From Epiperipatus broadwayi (taxonomy: Eukaryota > Onychophora > Udeonychophora > Euonychophora > Peripatidae), in NCBI GenBank assembly GCA_028023455.1, contig JAQFVV010000031.1:9844093-9908092 (forward strand): DNA of 64,000 bases, in the 5' to 3' direction. The notes below the pieces were generated by a model. It had not been told where the DNA came from, did not search any database, and saw only the letters and a program-made list of their open reading frames with translations. Position numbers and translations under genes: made by a program. Positions 46,784 through 59,064 of the stretch are shown one piece after another. The first letter of the stretch is position 1; each line of letters opens with the position of its first letter.

Positions 46784-47366
46784 AATTACCCTAAATTCAC
46801 AACTCAACCAAACTACCCAAGAAAATAAACTCTAAAACACTACCAATAGTTTCACTGCTACAATCTGACTCCACAAGTGTAAAGAACTACAAAATAACAA
46901 CATATTTAAACTAAACATTACCCACAATTCCACTTACTTCACATACACTCTTAATATTAAAAGAACTTTAAATAAGTTATTTACTTCAGAATCATAAATT
47001 TTTAATAATAAAGATTCTTTAATTCTTTTTATTTCATTTCTCTCAAAGAAGACAATCTTAGCTTTATTAATTTTGGTGAAACTAAAGTTGTCTTCTTTGA
47101 AAGAAATAAAACTAAAAAAAAAAAAATTAAAAAATCTTTATTATCAAAAATTTATGATTCTGAAGCAATTAACTCATTTAAAAGTTCTTTTAATATTAAG
47201 GGTGTATGTGAAGTAAGTGGACTTGTGGGTAATGTTTAGTTTAAATATGTTGCTACTTTGTAGTTCTTTACACTTTCGGAGACTGCTGTAGCAATGAAAC
47301 CATTGGTAGTGTTTTAGACTTTATTTGCTTGTTTAGCTTGATTGAGTTTGTGAATTTGGGGTAATT
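46784..47366. mobile_element. 583-bp foldback element with about 285-bp arms
   Basis: The left arm starts AATTACCCTAAATTCACAA and the right arm ends with its near complement TTGTGAATTTGGGGTAATT. Arms pair with few mismatches up to GAAGACAA and TTGTCTTC near 47050-47095, leaving a loop of about 30 nt. The arms carry no reading frame. No clear target duplication. A transcript would form a long double-stranded hairpin. Confidence 0.8.
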
Positions 47367-47369
47367 CTA

Positions 47370-48010
47370 AGCATTAAATTGTATATATAATGGTAATAAT
47401 AACTTTTATTACTGGATTATAATACTTACATGTTTTTAAAACTTTTTGAGATGAAATATTTCTTATTTAAATTCCATTTTTAAAATATGAATGAATTTTA
47501 AAAATATAAGTGAATAAAAATATAAGTTAAAAGTGAAAATTACACTTACCTATATTAAAATTTCACAAATAATTTTTTTATCGACATTTATGTCAGCCAT
47601 TTTTGTTAGCCAGTGAAAATAAATTATGCTATTATTGCAAGTTTTTTTTATAATTTGTCTTCTTACAAACAAATATTTTCAAATAAAATCTAATTGTAAT
47701 TTTTAGTTTTTGATTTAAAATAAATATTTTGCTTAAATAACTCTAAATATATAAATAAATTATTGAAAATTACAATTATTTATTTTTCAATACTAAATCA
47801 AAATAAACATTTATAATTATTTGAGGTCAAATAATTTCAATTAGGGTATTGCTTGCTTGATGTGGAATCTAAATAAGTCATTGTGAGTATATTTTGAGAT
47901 CCAAATAATCAGTATGGACTTGATTTGAAACCTAAATAAGGCATTTTGGATTTATATGATATTCAAACTTTGTATGAGCTCTGTACTATAAGACATCTTC
48001 AGATTTCTTT
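47370..48010. other. AT-rich DNA, no gene seen
   Basis: No coding motif or repeat recognised. Confidence 0.6.
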
Positions 48011-48027
48011 TTTAAATTAATACTTTT

Positions 48028-48129
48028 TTTCCTCATGTGTCATAGCATTAGCCAGGAAGTGAACCTGCTATCCCGGGACAACTGTTTGTAAAGAAGCTGT
48101 CACTGACCTCTCGACCACCAATGTTTGAC
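48028..48129 (-). repeat. tRNA-derived SINE family A, with 14-bp target duplication
   Basis: On the minus strand: CATTGGTGGTCGAGAGGTC (A-box region), a spacer, B box GCAGGTTCACTTCC and GCTATGACACATGAGG. AAATTAATACTTTT occurs at 48014-48027 and 48130-48143, a 14-bp target duplication. The poly-A tail is eroded to T runs on the plus strand. Confidence 0.8.
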
Positions 48130-48144
48130 AAATTAATACTTTTA

Positions 48145-49620
48145 ATAATAATTAGTGTCCTCTGTCTTCATTATATATCCATTTTGTAATAGTAACCAGT
48201 CAATTCTGTTTTTGAAGTTCAGGTAGTAAAGAAAGTAAATGTGAACTAAAAGTCAAAAAACAATTTAATGGTGTATTCCAGTTAATCAGCATATTTTTAT
48301 AAGACTATCGATGTATAATGTCAATCTAAATGGGCATAAAAGCGATAAAAAAAAAATCTATTTATAAAGGAATTGAGTAATATTCATATTAATTATACAT
48401 GAGGCCAATCTACCTATAAGAAGGACAACTAAAAAAGATATTTACTGTTGACAAAGTAATTAGGCTATTTTAGTTTTATATGGATATACATAGTTATTGT
48501 ATGTAGTAAAGCAAAACTGTAGTTAAACTTATAAAATTTTACATATGAAATATATAAATAAAAATTAATTATAAATAATCTAAGGCGCTTATACTATCTT
48601 ATAAATACATTCTATTTATTTATTTATTTTTACCCTTTGCGAAGCAGAATATTAAATGCTATAGGAAATAACGGACATTTTCTAAACTGGCATTTCTAAA
48701 ATTTATTTATATATTTAATAAATTGAATTTTATAACATCAATTTCAGTTTTGTGTTATTACATATAAAATTGTTTGATATATGAAGTAAATGTAGCATCA
48801 GAAAAAAATAAAATATGATATCAAGTATAATTTTGAATAAAATGATAATTAGGCATGAGCGAATTTTATATCAATTGTTTTTCGTACATTTTTTCACTTC
48901 GTTTCAAATCAGTTTATTAACTAAGTAAAGTTTTCTCCTATCTTGGTTGATGGTTGAGTCACTTCGAACAAAATAACATCATTTGCATTTATGTTTTTAA
49001 CTCCAGAAATTGTGCAGGAAAATAATTAAATTACATTTCTGCTGGGAATCAAAATTATGAAAATAGCAAAAAATATATATTTTACATTAAACACAAAAAA
49101 TAATGACTAAATTAAAATAAAACATATTAATGCAAAAAATAATTTTATAATTTCATTAACATTTTTATTAATCAATCTTTACACACACACGCATATATAT
49201 ATATATATCAGGATAGATTAAATATTCGAAATCTGGATCATTATAATTAATTATGGAGAGTTTTACCTCTGTGTATTAAAACATGCTGGATAACAATTAC
49301 ATTCCTAATAATATAAATAATTATCCGACAATTTTAATTCAAAAATTATTTATTATATTACTCAAAAATAATTGATATGTATAATGGGAAGCAAGAAGGT
49401 GCTAAATTGAAAGATATAACGGGAAACGTGTGTGGACATGGTCATTATTTTTATAAATAATATGAGCCAAAAACTAGAAGTCTTAATTTATCTCATGAAA
49501 AAACATTAATCATAAATTAGAGTATATTATATATAGAAATGTAATAGTATTTGATAAATGGTTCATTTTATATTTAATATATTCATGACAATCTATACAA
49601 ATGTTTGTTTTATCAAGATT
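48145..49620. other. AT-rich DNA, no gene recognised
   Basis: Contains an (AC)n(AT)n microsatellite near 49184-49208. No protein motif. Confidence 0.6.
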
Positions 49621-49628
49621 TTGATATA

Positions 49629-50828
49629 CACCTGGGTCTCTTTTTATGCGGACTTATTTAACACGATTTTGAAGTTACGTGATTCGTCTTTCACCAGAAG
49701 TCGAAGTCCGATAATGCGTTATTACTTTAAATATTAAATTTCGCGCACTTACGTTATATTGAAAGTAATAGCACATTATTGGAATTCGACTTTCATCTTA
49801 GTAATTTCAATATTTTCAGTGCTTTATAATAGTAAGATTTTATGCAATAATGAAATTAAAATCATGATTTCCACATTTTATGTATACACACATTAAATTT
49901 TACAAGATTATAATGTAAATTTGTTCAAACATTGTGCATGTTAATTTTGCATTTTAAATCACATTCTGTTTTTGCTTTTTAAAAAAGAACGTAATCAATT
50001 ATTAATCATTTAGTGTCTACAAGTTTATTTTTAAAAGGTCAGAAATAGCAGTGGGCACAATTAAAATCTGATTTTTAATTGTAATTAACAATTTAAAAAT
50101 TACTTACTGACGACTTCAAATTAATGTGATGTAAAACGAAATTTGATTTTTAAACGGAATTGAAAATTAAAGACAAAAATAAGAATTTAATTTTTAATTG
50201 TTAGTTTTAATTAAATTTTTCCCAGCAGTGGTGAATAAATGTCTTTTTATTATCATAAGTCTAAGTTCATAAACAATTAATAAAATCATCGTCGTCGTCA
50301 ACAGAAAACCATTAACACAACATGAGAGTGAACTTGGTGCTAGTTGTATTTCCTCTTGTGAGAATTATTGCTGAGATATTCTTGACTTCATTTAAGGAGA
50401 AGCCAAATACATCACATCACATGAGAATCTGACTTTTTACTAGTTTGCAAACTAACGTCTTTTTGGGCAAATAGCGATAATAATTAAAATGTGTATAAAA
50501 AAATTTAAATTACTGTACTGTAAATTATGCATAAAAATATATTATTTTGAATAAAATTAAATATTATAGTTAAAAAAAGTTTGTCTTGTATCATTTTTTT
50601 TTCAAATTTGAAATTTTTTATTAGTCATATTTTATTTACTTTTTTTTTTTTTTTTTTGCGCGCGAATTTTAAAGTAATTTTACGTTGGTGCTTTGCTTTT
50701 ATGCGAATTTTGAAAAATCACAGACCGCATCCCCTCTCTTTCAATGTAAGTTACGTCTATTTTTGCGCGATTTCGTTTGCGCATGTTTTCTGAGGAACCT
50801 ATCTATCGCGTAAAACAAGACCCAGGTG
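49629..50828. mobile_element. pogo/Tigger-like nonautonomous DNA transposon (1.2 kb)
   Basis: Terminal inverted repeats begin CACCTGGGTCT at both ends, followed by TTTTTATGCGG at the left and, as complement, TTGTTTTACGCGA at the right. TA dinucleotides flank both ends (49627-49628 and 50829-50830), as for Tc1/mariner/pogo elements. The subterminal GCG-rich blocks (AGGTTCCTCAGAAAACATG, then CGAAATCGCGCAAAAA) look like Tigger ends. The interior is AT-rich and encodes no transposase. Confidence 0.65.
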
Positions 50829-50834
50829 TATAGA

Positions 50835-51050
50835 ATATAAATTATATCATAAGTTTTTATATATGTATATATATTAAAAGAATACAATCAATTGCTATAA
50901 TTTCAACAGTGCTACCTGTGTTTGATGACCCAAATCTCAATCGTGCATTTTTTAATCTAAGATACATAATTCAAACCTAAGTTTTTAAACACAAGTAACA
51001 CTATTGAAACTCTAACAGTAGTTTTGTGTTTTCCTGAAGGTTTGTATTTT
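50835..51050. other. AT-rich DNA, no gene seen
   Basis: No motif recognised. Confidence 0.5.
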
Positions 51051-51054
51051 AGTT

Positions 51055-51640
51055 GTATTTGTATATTGGACTCTTTCCATAATCTACTATGAGTATTGAA
51101 TGTCTTTAGAAAAATTTAACTTTATTTAACTATTCCAAATACATTCAACTATTAATAATAGCACAATTATTGATACTGTAGTGTACCCATATGTAACAAA
51201 AATAGCAAACAAATTAAGGAAAATCTGCAATCTGTATAACATCAGAACAGTTTTCCAGATTCATATCACACTATGAGGAATTCTAACATCTACAAAATCT
51301 AAATCTTAAATGCTAAAAAGAAAAAAAAACAATCTATAAAATGCCATGTGAATGTGGAAGAATGTTTATTAGTGAGACCAGTCTTCCTATTGAAAAGTGC
51401 TTGCAAAAACACAAACTGATGATTAGAAGAGAGAAAACAGATGTGTCTAAAGTAGTAGACCATATATGTTCCAATGAATATATGTTCAATTAGGAAAATA
51501 CAAAAATATTGGATAATGAAAAAACAATACAAAGATGAAAATTTAAAGCTCTTCACATGACAATGGCAAACAATCTCATAAGTCAACCTAGAGTGACTAT
51601 ACATAATATATGAAAACCACTAATCAACTTTGCTCATATG
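51055..51640 (+). pseudogene. Penelope-like element, GIY-YIG endonuclease remnant
   Basis: At about 51168-51245 the sequence reads VVYPYVTKIANKLRK and LYNIRTVF, the linker after RT in Penelope-like elements. At 51341-51493 an open segment reads PCECGRMFISETSLPIEK, then LQKHKLMI and KVVDHIC, the GIY-YIG endonuclease with its cysteine pair and E of the ET motif. The following ILDNEK and NNLISQPRV pieces fit the end of the protein. Stops are frequent. The segment 51055-51150 matches the SINE family B tail at 8.89-8.99 kb. Confidence 0.8.
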
Positions 51641-51709
51641 AAAAAGTGGAGAAATCAGGAGGAACCTCATAGATAAGTATATGAATTTTCCATTGACTGT
51701 TGCATCAGT

Positions 51710-51945
51710 TGATTAGAGAATTATCTTAAAATTCAATACTCATGAATCTAAGAATCCAGATTTGATTCCCAAGCTAGTACTCTCATTGGTCAGGCCAGCA
51801 CCATCTGAAGAAGAGGGGAGAAAAATAACTCTCAAAACATTGTGCATATACTAACCTGTTTGATATAATATTACTAACAGTTGAATGCATTTGGAGTTCT
51901 TTACTCATATTAGATGATGGAAATAGTCCAATATAAATACAACCG
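51710..51945 (+). repeat. tRNA-derived SINE family B, copy at 51.8 kb
   Basis: Plus-strand TTAGAGAATTATCTTAAAA and TTCAATACTCATGAATCTAA, B box CCAGATTTGATTCCC, then TTGGTCAGGCCAGCACCA and AAGAAGAGGGGAGAAAAATA, then a tail ending in ATAGTCCAATATAAATAC. The tail end is the inverted counterpart of the start of the Penelope-like remnant (51056-51085). Confidence 0.6.
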
Positions 51946-51949
51946 AAAT

Positions 51950-54900
51950 CTATTTTAACTTCATTTTTAAAATACAAATAAGATTACATAAAGCAATAAA
52001 ATTCTGCTTTAAAATTAAACATTTCACTTATAATTATTAATAAAGTGACAAAAATATGGTAATTATTGAGACATTTTATTTTCTAACCAATCACAACTTC
52101 CTGCTTTACATTATTACATTTCTTTTAATATGCTTTAGTTTTTCAAAAAAGAAAATAATTTTGAATAAAATCTGCATCTAATTATAAGTAATTGTAGCTA
52201 AAAATAAATATTTCACAAATATTTTTCAAAAATAATCATAAATATATAAAAACAAACTAAAGTAATTATACATTTTTTTTCCTAAAATAAAAACAAAAGA
52301 ATGAGCTTTTTCAAAAGCTCACAAATGCTATTGATCCAAACAACAAAGAAGCTTCCAATCAATGACAATTATGTTTTTGTACAGTACTGCCATCTTAATT
52401 TTTTTTTTCAGAATTAATAAATCAATATATATTTTAGTTCTAGTTTTTATTATCAAATAAAAGCAAAACTGGCAAACAAATGCCAAAGACAGCATTAAAG
52501 AATGAATGTAAACTGAAGCAAATGAAGTGCCAACAATGCAGCAATGATTTTATAGCTAGATCAGTAAAAGGATTTTAACTAAATAATTATATGGATGCAT
52601 GCACATATCAATAAAACATATACTTGACAGCACACCTAAAAACACAAACATGCAAATTAAAATGTAAACAATGGTATGTAATGTTATTATACATTAATTA
52701 TTTGTTAAACTTTTAATTATTCTGTAAAGTGAGCAATCAGAGATTTATGTGGAATAAATATGCATGAAAGTTTGAATTAAAATATTTCCATTTTAAACAA
52801 ACTAGGTTTATTTAAAAAAGAACATCTTTGGTACACATGCAAACACTTAAAGTTAACAGAATTTTTTAAGATTTATTGCTTTAAAAGGATGTTTTTGTTT
52901 TGTTGGACTTTGTTTTACACATTGTTTGAGGTAAAAAAAGAAAAAAAAGTTAATAAGATAGTTACATAATTCTTAATGTAAATTTACTCTCTATTAATAA
53001 TTAATCTTTTTATTAGTTCATTATCTGTAATCCAGGGTTGATAAAGTAGCTGAGTAGTCAATGATTATCAATGAAATGAATTTGTATGTGGTAACATAAA
53101 TAATCATTGCAAACTATCTACTTTTATGCTCCTCCCTCTACATGGAACTATTTTTGTGGTAGAGTAATTTTAAATATATCTTAATTGTAAAGGATACTCA
53201 GAATGGTGGAAATACATAATGTGGTTAAGCTATTATTAATTTTTATATATTGGAATGTTGATTATTGCAGAGTATATTTCAGAGTTGTTTGTGTATATAT
53301 GTATTTCACAAAACAGTATAGAGAATTAATTAATAACTAAGATACAAAATAAAAATTTTAATATAGAGATCTTTATCAAAGCTAGATTAAATAATAGAGA
53401 ATCAAGGAAATATATGGCACATATTCTTTCTTTAGAATTCAAAATATTTTCTTTAGTATATGATGCTGTTGACTAATACACAACCATTATTTGCAACACC
53501 TGGTTAAATTACATAGAACATAAGCTTTTATCAATGAAATGTCCATGGAATGAATGTGCAGAGAAGATAATATTGCATCTAAAGAAATTAACGTGATTTA
53601 AACAAATAAAAACCAATAGTTTATTTACAAAGTAATTGTCAGTCAAATATATTATACTTTTTCTCAAACTTGTTTACATTACAAACTATATCATAATAAT
53701 TTATGACAATTTTCTTTATAAGTGATCATCATTTAATGGTAATAATTGTTTTAATTAATAAGCCATTTCTAACCTATTTTTTAACTTCTAGTTAACGAAC
53801 ATAGTGGATAACAATCATAGTTATTTGAAAAGTATCCAAGCTTTATTTTGATTAACTTTAAATATTAATCTTTCAATTACATATTATAATAACAGAAGAG
53901 TTTTATAATCAAGTACATTTGCCATAGTGCAAATATTTGACCATAAATATACTCTGAATACAATTCTATTTATGACTGATTCTCACAAATACAATATATA
54001 TTTATTCATATCATTAACTTCTTAATAGTTGTCATGCACATATATCTAATATGAAATTATTTTAATTAATACATATTCCTTATAAGGATAATTCTAGAGA
54101 ATGGTCATTTTTGGTCTGAATCCTGGTTTAATAATTTAATTTAATTACAGATATGGTTCTTTTGAATTCATGCTCTAGTAATAATTCAGACTAATTATAT
54201 AAGGTATGTTCTTTAAAATCCAACCTCTGATTTAAAAATTCAATCTCCAATTTAAAAAGCAAAATCATGAATAAAATGACCATATAAATATGGAGTACTT
54301 TAAACTTTCAGCCATGATCCAACAGCTGCATTTATATTATAAGTTCTATGTACATAAAATCTAATTCACAGTAATCAAAAGAAAGAAAAAATTATGTACA
54401 AATATGCTTAATCAAATTTCAGAATAAATCTTTAACTTAAAATTTTGATAATTATAATATCACTTATTATTTTAACACTTGGACACTTCAGTTTACATAT
54501 TTTAAAAATGTGGACACTTTGAATGTTTAAAAAAACTATTACATTCTGATTATATATAACTTTACATATTTTCTGACTATTTTACATAAAAGAAAATTTC
54601 TTTCTTTTTAAAAAAGAAGATAAAATTTTTAACAATTTATATTATATATATATAATAATATCAAGATGAAGCAAATTTTTTTGTAAATATATTTTATTTT
54701 ATTTTAGCTGGTTTAAAACACAGTTGAAATATTTATAGATGCTTAGCGTCAAATGCTAACTTTTTTTAAACATTCACTTCTTCCTTTAATCAATCAATTA
54801 AATAATGTTATATAAACACTCTACATTGTAATAAAATATAGTTTGTTGGAATTAAATATATGCTAAAAGGTCATAAAATAAATCTTACAATAGTTAAATA

Positions 54901-55515
54901 GTTTGGTCAGGTTCATCAGAGATATAAATTAGTATTGAGGGATGTAGCAGTTACTTCCTTTTCTACTTGGTCTGCTAATAATAACTCAAAACAACTTGAA
55001 GAGAGCAATAATCAAGATGGATTAATTTTAAGAAAAATTGACTATATATATGTTTGACCTCTTGTTTTTAACATCTTTGATAGTCTTTTATATTCAAGAC
55101 TTTTAGCATTTCATTTTATTTTAATTATATGAATTTGCAAAATGCTGTCATTATTTAATTGATTGAGTTTTCAAAACATCTTAATTTATTAAATTGCTGG
55201 AATCCGCCCCCCCCCCCCTGTTTTTAAATATCATATTTCAAAACAGGCTTAATCCTTTTATTAACTTATTTTTAATCTAATTATTTAAAATCAATTTTTT
55301 AACACTAATCTACTTAACTGAGTTGTTTTGCAATACATTCCACACATTTTTTTAATCTTTGAAAGTTTTGACACAATTTGTAAAATTAATTAGCTTTTTC
55401 AAAATGTAAATTCTTTTAACAAACCTATTACATTATTTATTATAATTTTAAAATATAACTTAATAATTTATTCAACATTTAACCATTACCTATTATAATT
55501 ACTTTGAATTCTTTA
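51950..55515. other. AT-rich DNA, no gene recognised
   Basis: Long low-complexity stretch with no protein motif. A (C)12 run lies at 55207-55218 and a short (TA)n run near 54640-54652. Confidence 0.6.
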
Positions 55516-55531
55516 TTTTTAAGATACTACT

Positions 55532-55640
55532 CTTTTTTTTTAAAATGTCATAGCATCGGCCGGGACGCGAACCCGCAACCCGAGCAACTGCTTGCAAGTG
55601 CAAGGCAGTCGCGCTGATCTCTCGACCACCAATGCAAGAC
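55532..55640 (-). repeat. tRNA-derived SINE family A, with 11-bp target duplication
   Basis: On the minus strand: TTGCATTGGTGGTCGAGAG (A-box region), GACTGCCTTGCACTTGCAAG, B box GCGGGTTCGCGTCCCGGC, GATGCTATGACA and a poly-A run. AAGATACTACT is duplicated at 55521-55531 and 55641-55651. It is the best-preserved family A member and has a CTTGCA insertion in the anticodon-like region compared with the 10.9-kb copy. Confidence 0.85.
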
Positions 55641-55654
55641 AAGATACTACTATT

Positions 55655-56135
55655 TTGTGTAACTTTTTTTAACAACTTTTCAAAAATAGCTATCTTGAAA
55701 ATAACAGAAATTATCTTATTACCATATATAAGATCACATGACTGACAATAAAATGAATGTCATTATATATATGTAAAAGAACTAGAGTTTAAATTCAGTA
55801 AAATTTATTGCTAATGAAACAGAATTCAAATCAGAAAAAAATTAATGTTCTCAGCAGACTAACTATGAATATAATGTGAAAGCATTTAAAGTATACTTGG
55901 TATAATAAATTTAAATACTAACTTAGTATTTCTTTTACGTTAATAGTTTTAATGACAGTGTATCAATATATATATATATATAATGTTAAATAGAAAATGC
56001 TATCCATTTTCTTATTATTATATTGCCAGATATCAAGCAGGGATGTGACTCATTTACTATAACAACATTTACTACTTAAGTGACGTATTTAATATTATAT
56101 ATTTTCACTTTGTAATTGTTTTTAATTTCTTTAAA
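55655..56135. other. AT-rich DNA, no gene seen
   Basis: Contains (TA)n near 55970-55983. No other feature. Confidence 0.6.
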
Positions 56136-56139
56136 CTAG

Positions 56140-56450
56140 ATGTAATTACAGGGGATTTAAACTCAGACAATCAAGCTCCCTTTGTCATCCATTTCATCTT
56201 ATACAACTCATACACATGACCACATACGTGTGAAAAAAATAAATGATCTGCAATATACATATTTCATGTTAAACCAGCATTCATCAGTTGGTCTGAATCA
56301 TCCATACATATATATGAATAATGCTCAGCTTACATTAAGATAGCAAATCTTCAGCCTTCAATCAACTCCATTCTCTATCTTTTCAGCCATCCATATCATT
56401 GAAAATCTGATGATGGCATATTCAAGACACCTGTTTGCCAATTTTCTCAT
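56140..56450 (-). repeat. Repeat family S, copy 2
   Basis: The complement of the family block: GATGTAATTACAGGGGATTT, ACATGACCACATACGTGTG, AAATAAATGATCTGC, TTCATGTTAAACCAGCATTC and AAGATAGCAAATCTTCAGCC. Non-coding. Confidence 0.65.
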
Positions 56451-56529
56451 CATATCCATTTTGACCATAAATCATTCTGATCTATCATATGTAGGATCTT
56501 AATCCCATTTAATTACATAGAAGAGATTA

Positions 56530-57000
56530 TGGTTGAATACAGGCTGAATCTGTTATATTTAAATACAAGTATAGTATATATACTTAAGCAGGATGTAATT
56601 AGAGAGGATTTTAACCTAGACTTTCAATCTCTCTTTAGTAATCCATTCCATCTTATACAACTGATAATGTGATCTCATACTTGTGAAAAAAATAAATGAT
56701 CTTCAATATACATTTTCCATGTTTGCTATCTTAATGTAAGCTGAGCATTGATTACATACATGTGTGGGAGATGATGATCTAGACCAACTAATGAGTGCTG
56801 GTTCAGCATCAAATACATATGTTGGAGATCATTTATTATTTTAACAAATATTTGGTCATGTGTATCAGCTGTATAGATGGAGTGGATGACTAAAGGGAGC
56901 TTGAAAGTCTGGGTTTAAACCCCCTCTAATTACATCTAACTTAAAAGTATATATACTATACTTGTATTTAAATATTACTTATTCAGTCTGTATTCTGAAC
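56530..57000. repeat. Repeat family S, inverted pair
   Basis: The left arm (about 56530-56724) and right arm (about 56808-57000) are inverted copies. AAATACAAGTATAGTATATA at the left pairs with TATATACTATACTTGTATTT at the right, and GATGTAATTAGAG with CTCTAATTACATC. The spacer contains the TTTGCTATCTTAATGTAAG part of the family. The structure could fold into a hairpin with arms near 190 bp. Confidence 0.65.
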
Positions 57001-57009
57001 ACCCCTCTT

Positions 57010-57426
57010 TTGGATATTTCAATGGGCTTATGGTTCTATATATGAGAGGTCAGAATGACATGGTTAACCTGGCTATGACAATAAGATTGGCAAACAAGAA
57101 TTTTGAACATGTCAACATCAGATTCTCAATGGTATGGATGGCTGAAAAGTTAGAATGGAGAGGATTGAAGCATGACCATTAAAGTTTGAAGATTTGCTTT
57201 CTTAATATAATCCAAGTACTGATTATATATATTTATATATGTGTGTGGGGGAGATGATTCAGTCCTACTGATGAGTGCTGGTTCAGCATGAAATACATAT
57301 ATTGGAGATTATTTATCTTTTCACATGTATGTGGTCATGTGTACTTGTTGTATAAGATGGAATGGATGATTAAAGATAGTTTGAAAGTTTGGGTTCAAAT
57401 TCTCTCTAATTGCATCTAGCATAAAA

Positions 57427-57430
<4 letters not shown>
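57010..57430 (+). repeat. Repeat family S, copy 5
   Basis: GATTCTCAATGGTATGGATG, GATTTGCTTTCTTAATATA, GTGCTGGTTCAGCATGAAAT, GATTATTTATCTTTTCACA and TTCTCTCTAATTGCATCTAG match the other copies. It is directly followed by a (TA)n tract. Confidence 0.65.
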
Positions 57431-57464
<34 letters not shown>

Positions 57465-57468
57465 CATA

Positions 57469-57501
<33 letters not shown>
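57427..57501. repeat. (TA)n microsatellite
   Basis: Two TA runs of about 32 and 28 bp, separated by GCATAAATTT. Confidence 0.9.
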
Positions 57502-57504
<3 letters not shown>

Positions 57505-58785
57505 CTACAACACAAATTTTATTGCAGTTTGAACTAGTTGTAATAAAAAGCTGACTGTCAAGAATGTAACAGTCAGGCTTATAAAAGACTCTAATAGACT
57601 GATTAGTAAATTTATAGATTGCCATGAGTATGTGCACATATTGAATATAATGTGTATCTTAACTCTATTGATATAAGAAAATTAAATGAAAATTAACTTA
57701 TAGAATCTGTACTATTATTAAATTTATTTTTTAAAATTTATAAAATTACAATTAGTAAAATGATAACTTATATAATAAAAGGCAAAAAGAAAGATTACTT
57801 AGATTACTATTGCATATAAATAAATTGCCTACTTCAGGAAAATTTATTATATTTTGTGACCATTCAGATTTGCCTTCTGGAATAAGGTTAAAAAAATAAC
57901 TTGCCTTTTTCTTATAGTAAATTCAATCACAAATCTGAATATGTTATTAACCCTTTCAAGGTCTGCATTTTCTGACATTTTTTTTGTCTCACACATCAAC
58001 ATAAAATATATGATAAAATGATTATTATTTATCTGAAAATAACAAATTTGACTTTATTTGATAGATATTTTTGTTTACTACTGAAATAAATTTTAAATAC
58101 TTACATTTTGTTTCTGTAAATATTAAAAAAATGAGATTGTAAACAAAACAAAGAGTTTAGATATCATCATTTCTAGAAAGATTATTTTCAGTTTATAAAA
58201 TCAATGAAATATTTTTTAATTCTTATTATTTTAAAACATCCAAATGAATATTTATTTATTTCTCTTATATCTAATTAATTATGCATTAAAAGTTTAAAAT
58301 GTTTGAACATTTATTGCAAAATTGCTATATTTTCATACTCTTAAATATAAATAGATTGCTTACAGAGAAACTAAGCTTGTAATTGCTTCAGGCCATGCTC
58401 ATATTTGCTGCTAATTTAACATTATATTTTTGAAAATAAAGTATTTCAACTCAAAATAAGTTATTAATAATTTTATTTCTTGATATGTAATAAATATAGT
58501 GTAACTTATTTTTAAAAAAAAAATTTAAATCATAATAAATTCACAAATAAACACGTTTTTGGTAATTAGAACTATTTTATTTAAACAATGTTGTAAAACA
58601 CCAAATGTTTTATAGCCTTGGCAACAGACAATGGCTAAACATGTCAGGGCAGGGCTTATGTCTATTGTAAGAGCAGGAATTTTGAATTTCCCACCTTCTA
58701 CCATAAAATTTTTAGCAAAAGTTTTATACAATAAAATATACTGTTTTACACGCATTTTAATGTGTAATACTTATGAAAAAATTCA
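57505..58785. other. AT-rich DNA, no gene recognised
   Basis: A minus-strand frame of 76 codons (58525-58755) shows no family motif. The segment 58590-58700 is slightly less AT-rich than the rest. Confidence 0.5.
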
Positions 58786-58789
58786 CTAG

Positions 58790-59060
58790 GAGGTGAATTG
58801 GTCAAAATTCAAAATTCTGAATGAGATAGAGAAGAAATTGAAAAGTGGAAAGGCAAGATGTTTAGATGGATGGGCAGCAGAGATATATATTGCAGAAGCT
58901 TTGACTATGTGGATAAACTGAACAGATATCAGACCCATATAGCTATCTGGCTTGATAAGCTGAGTTTGAAGAGATTTATGTGTCTAAAAAATTCATGCTT
59001 GCAAACTGATAGAAACTTTTCACATAAATGCTTGGAGTTAGTTTTTAGGTATAGTTTCTA
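58790..59060 (+). pseudogene. Possible LINE reverse transcriptase relic
   Basis: At about 58817-58890 a frame reads LNEIEKKLKSGKARCLDGW, then AAEIY, which resembles the RT entry motif of many LINEs (lysine-rich helix, GK-x-x-G-x-DG, E-x-Y). After this the frame is lost. A single motif is weak support. Confidence 0.3.
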
Positions 59061-59064
59061 ACTC

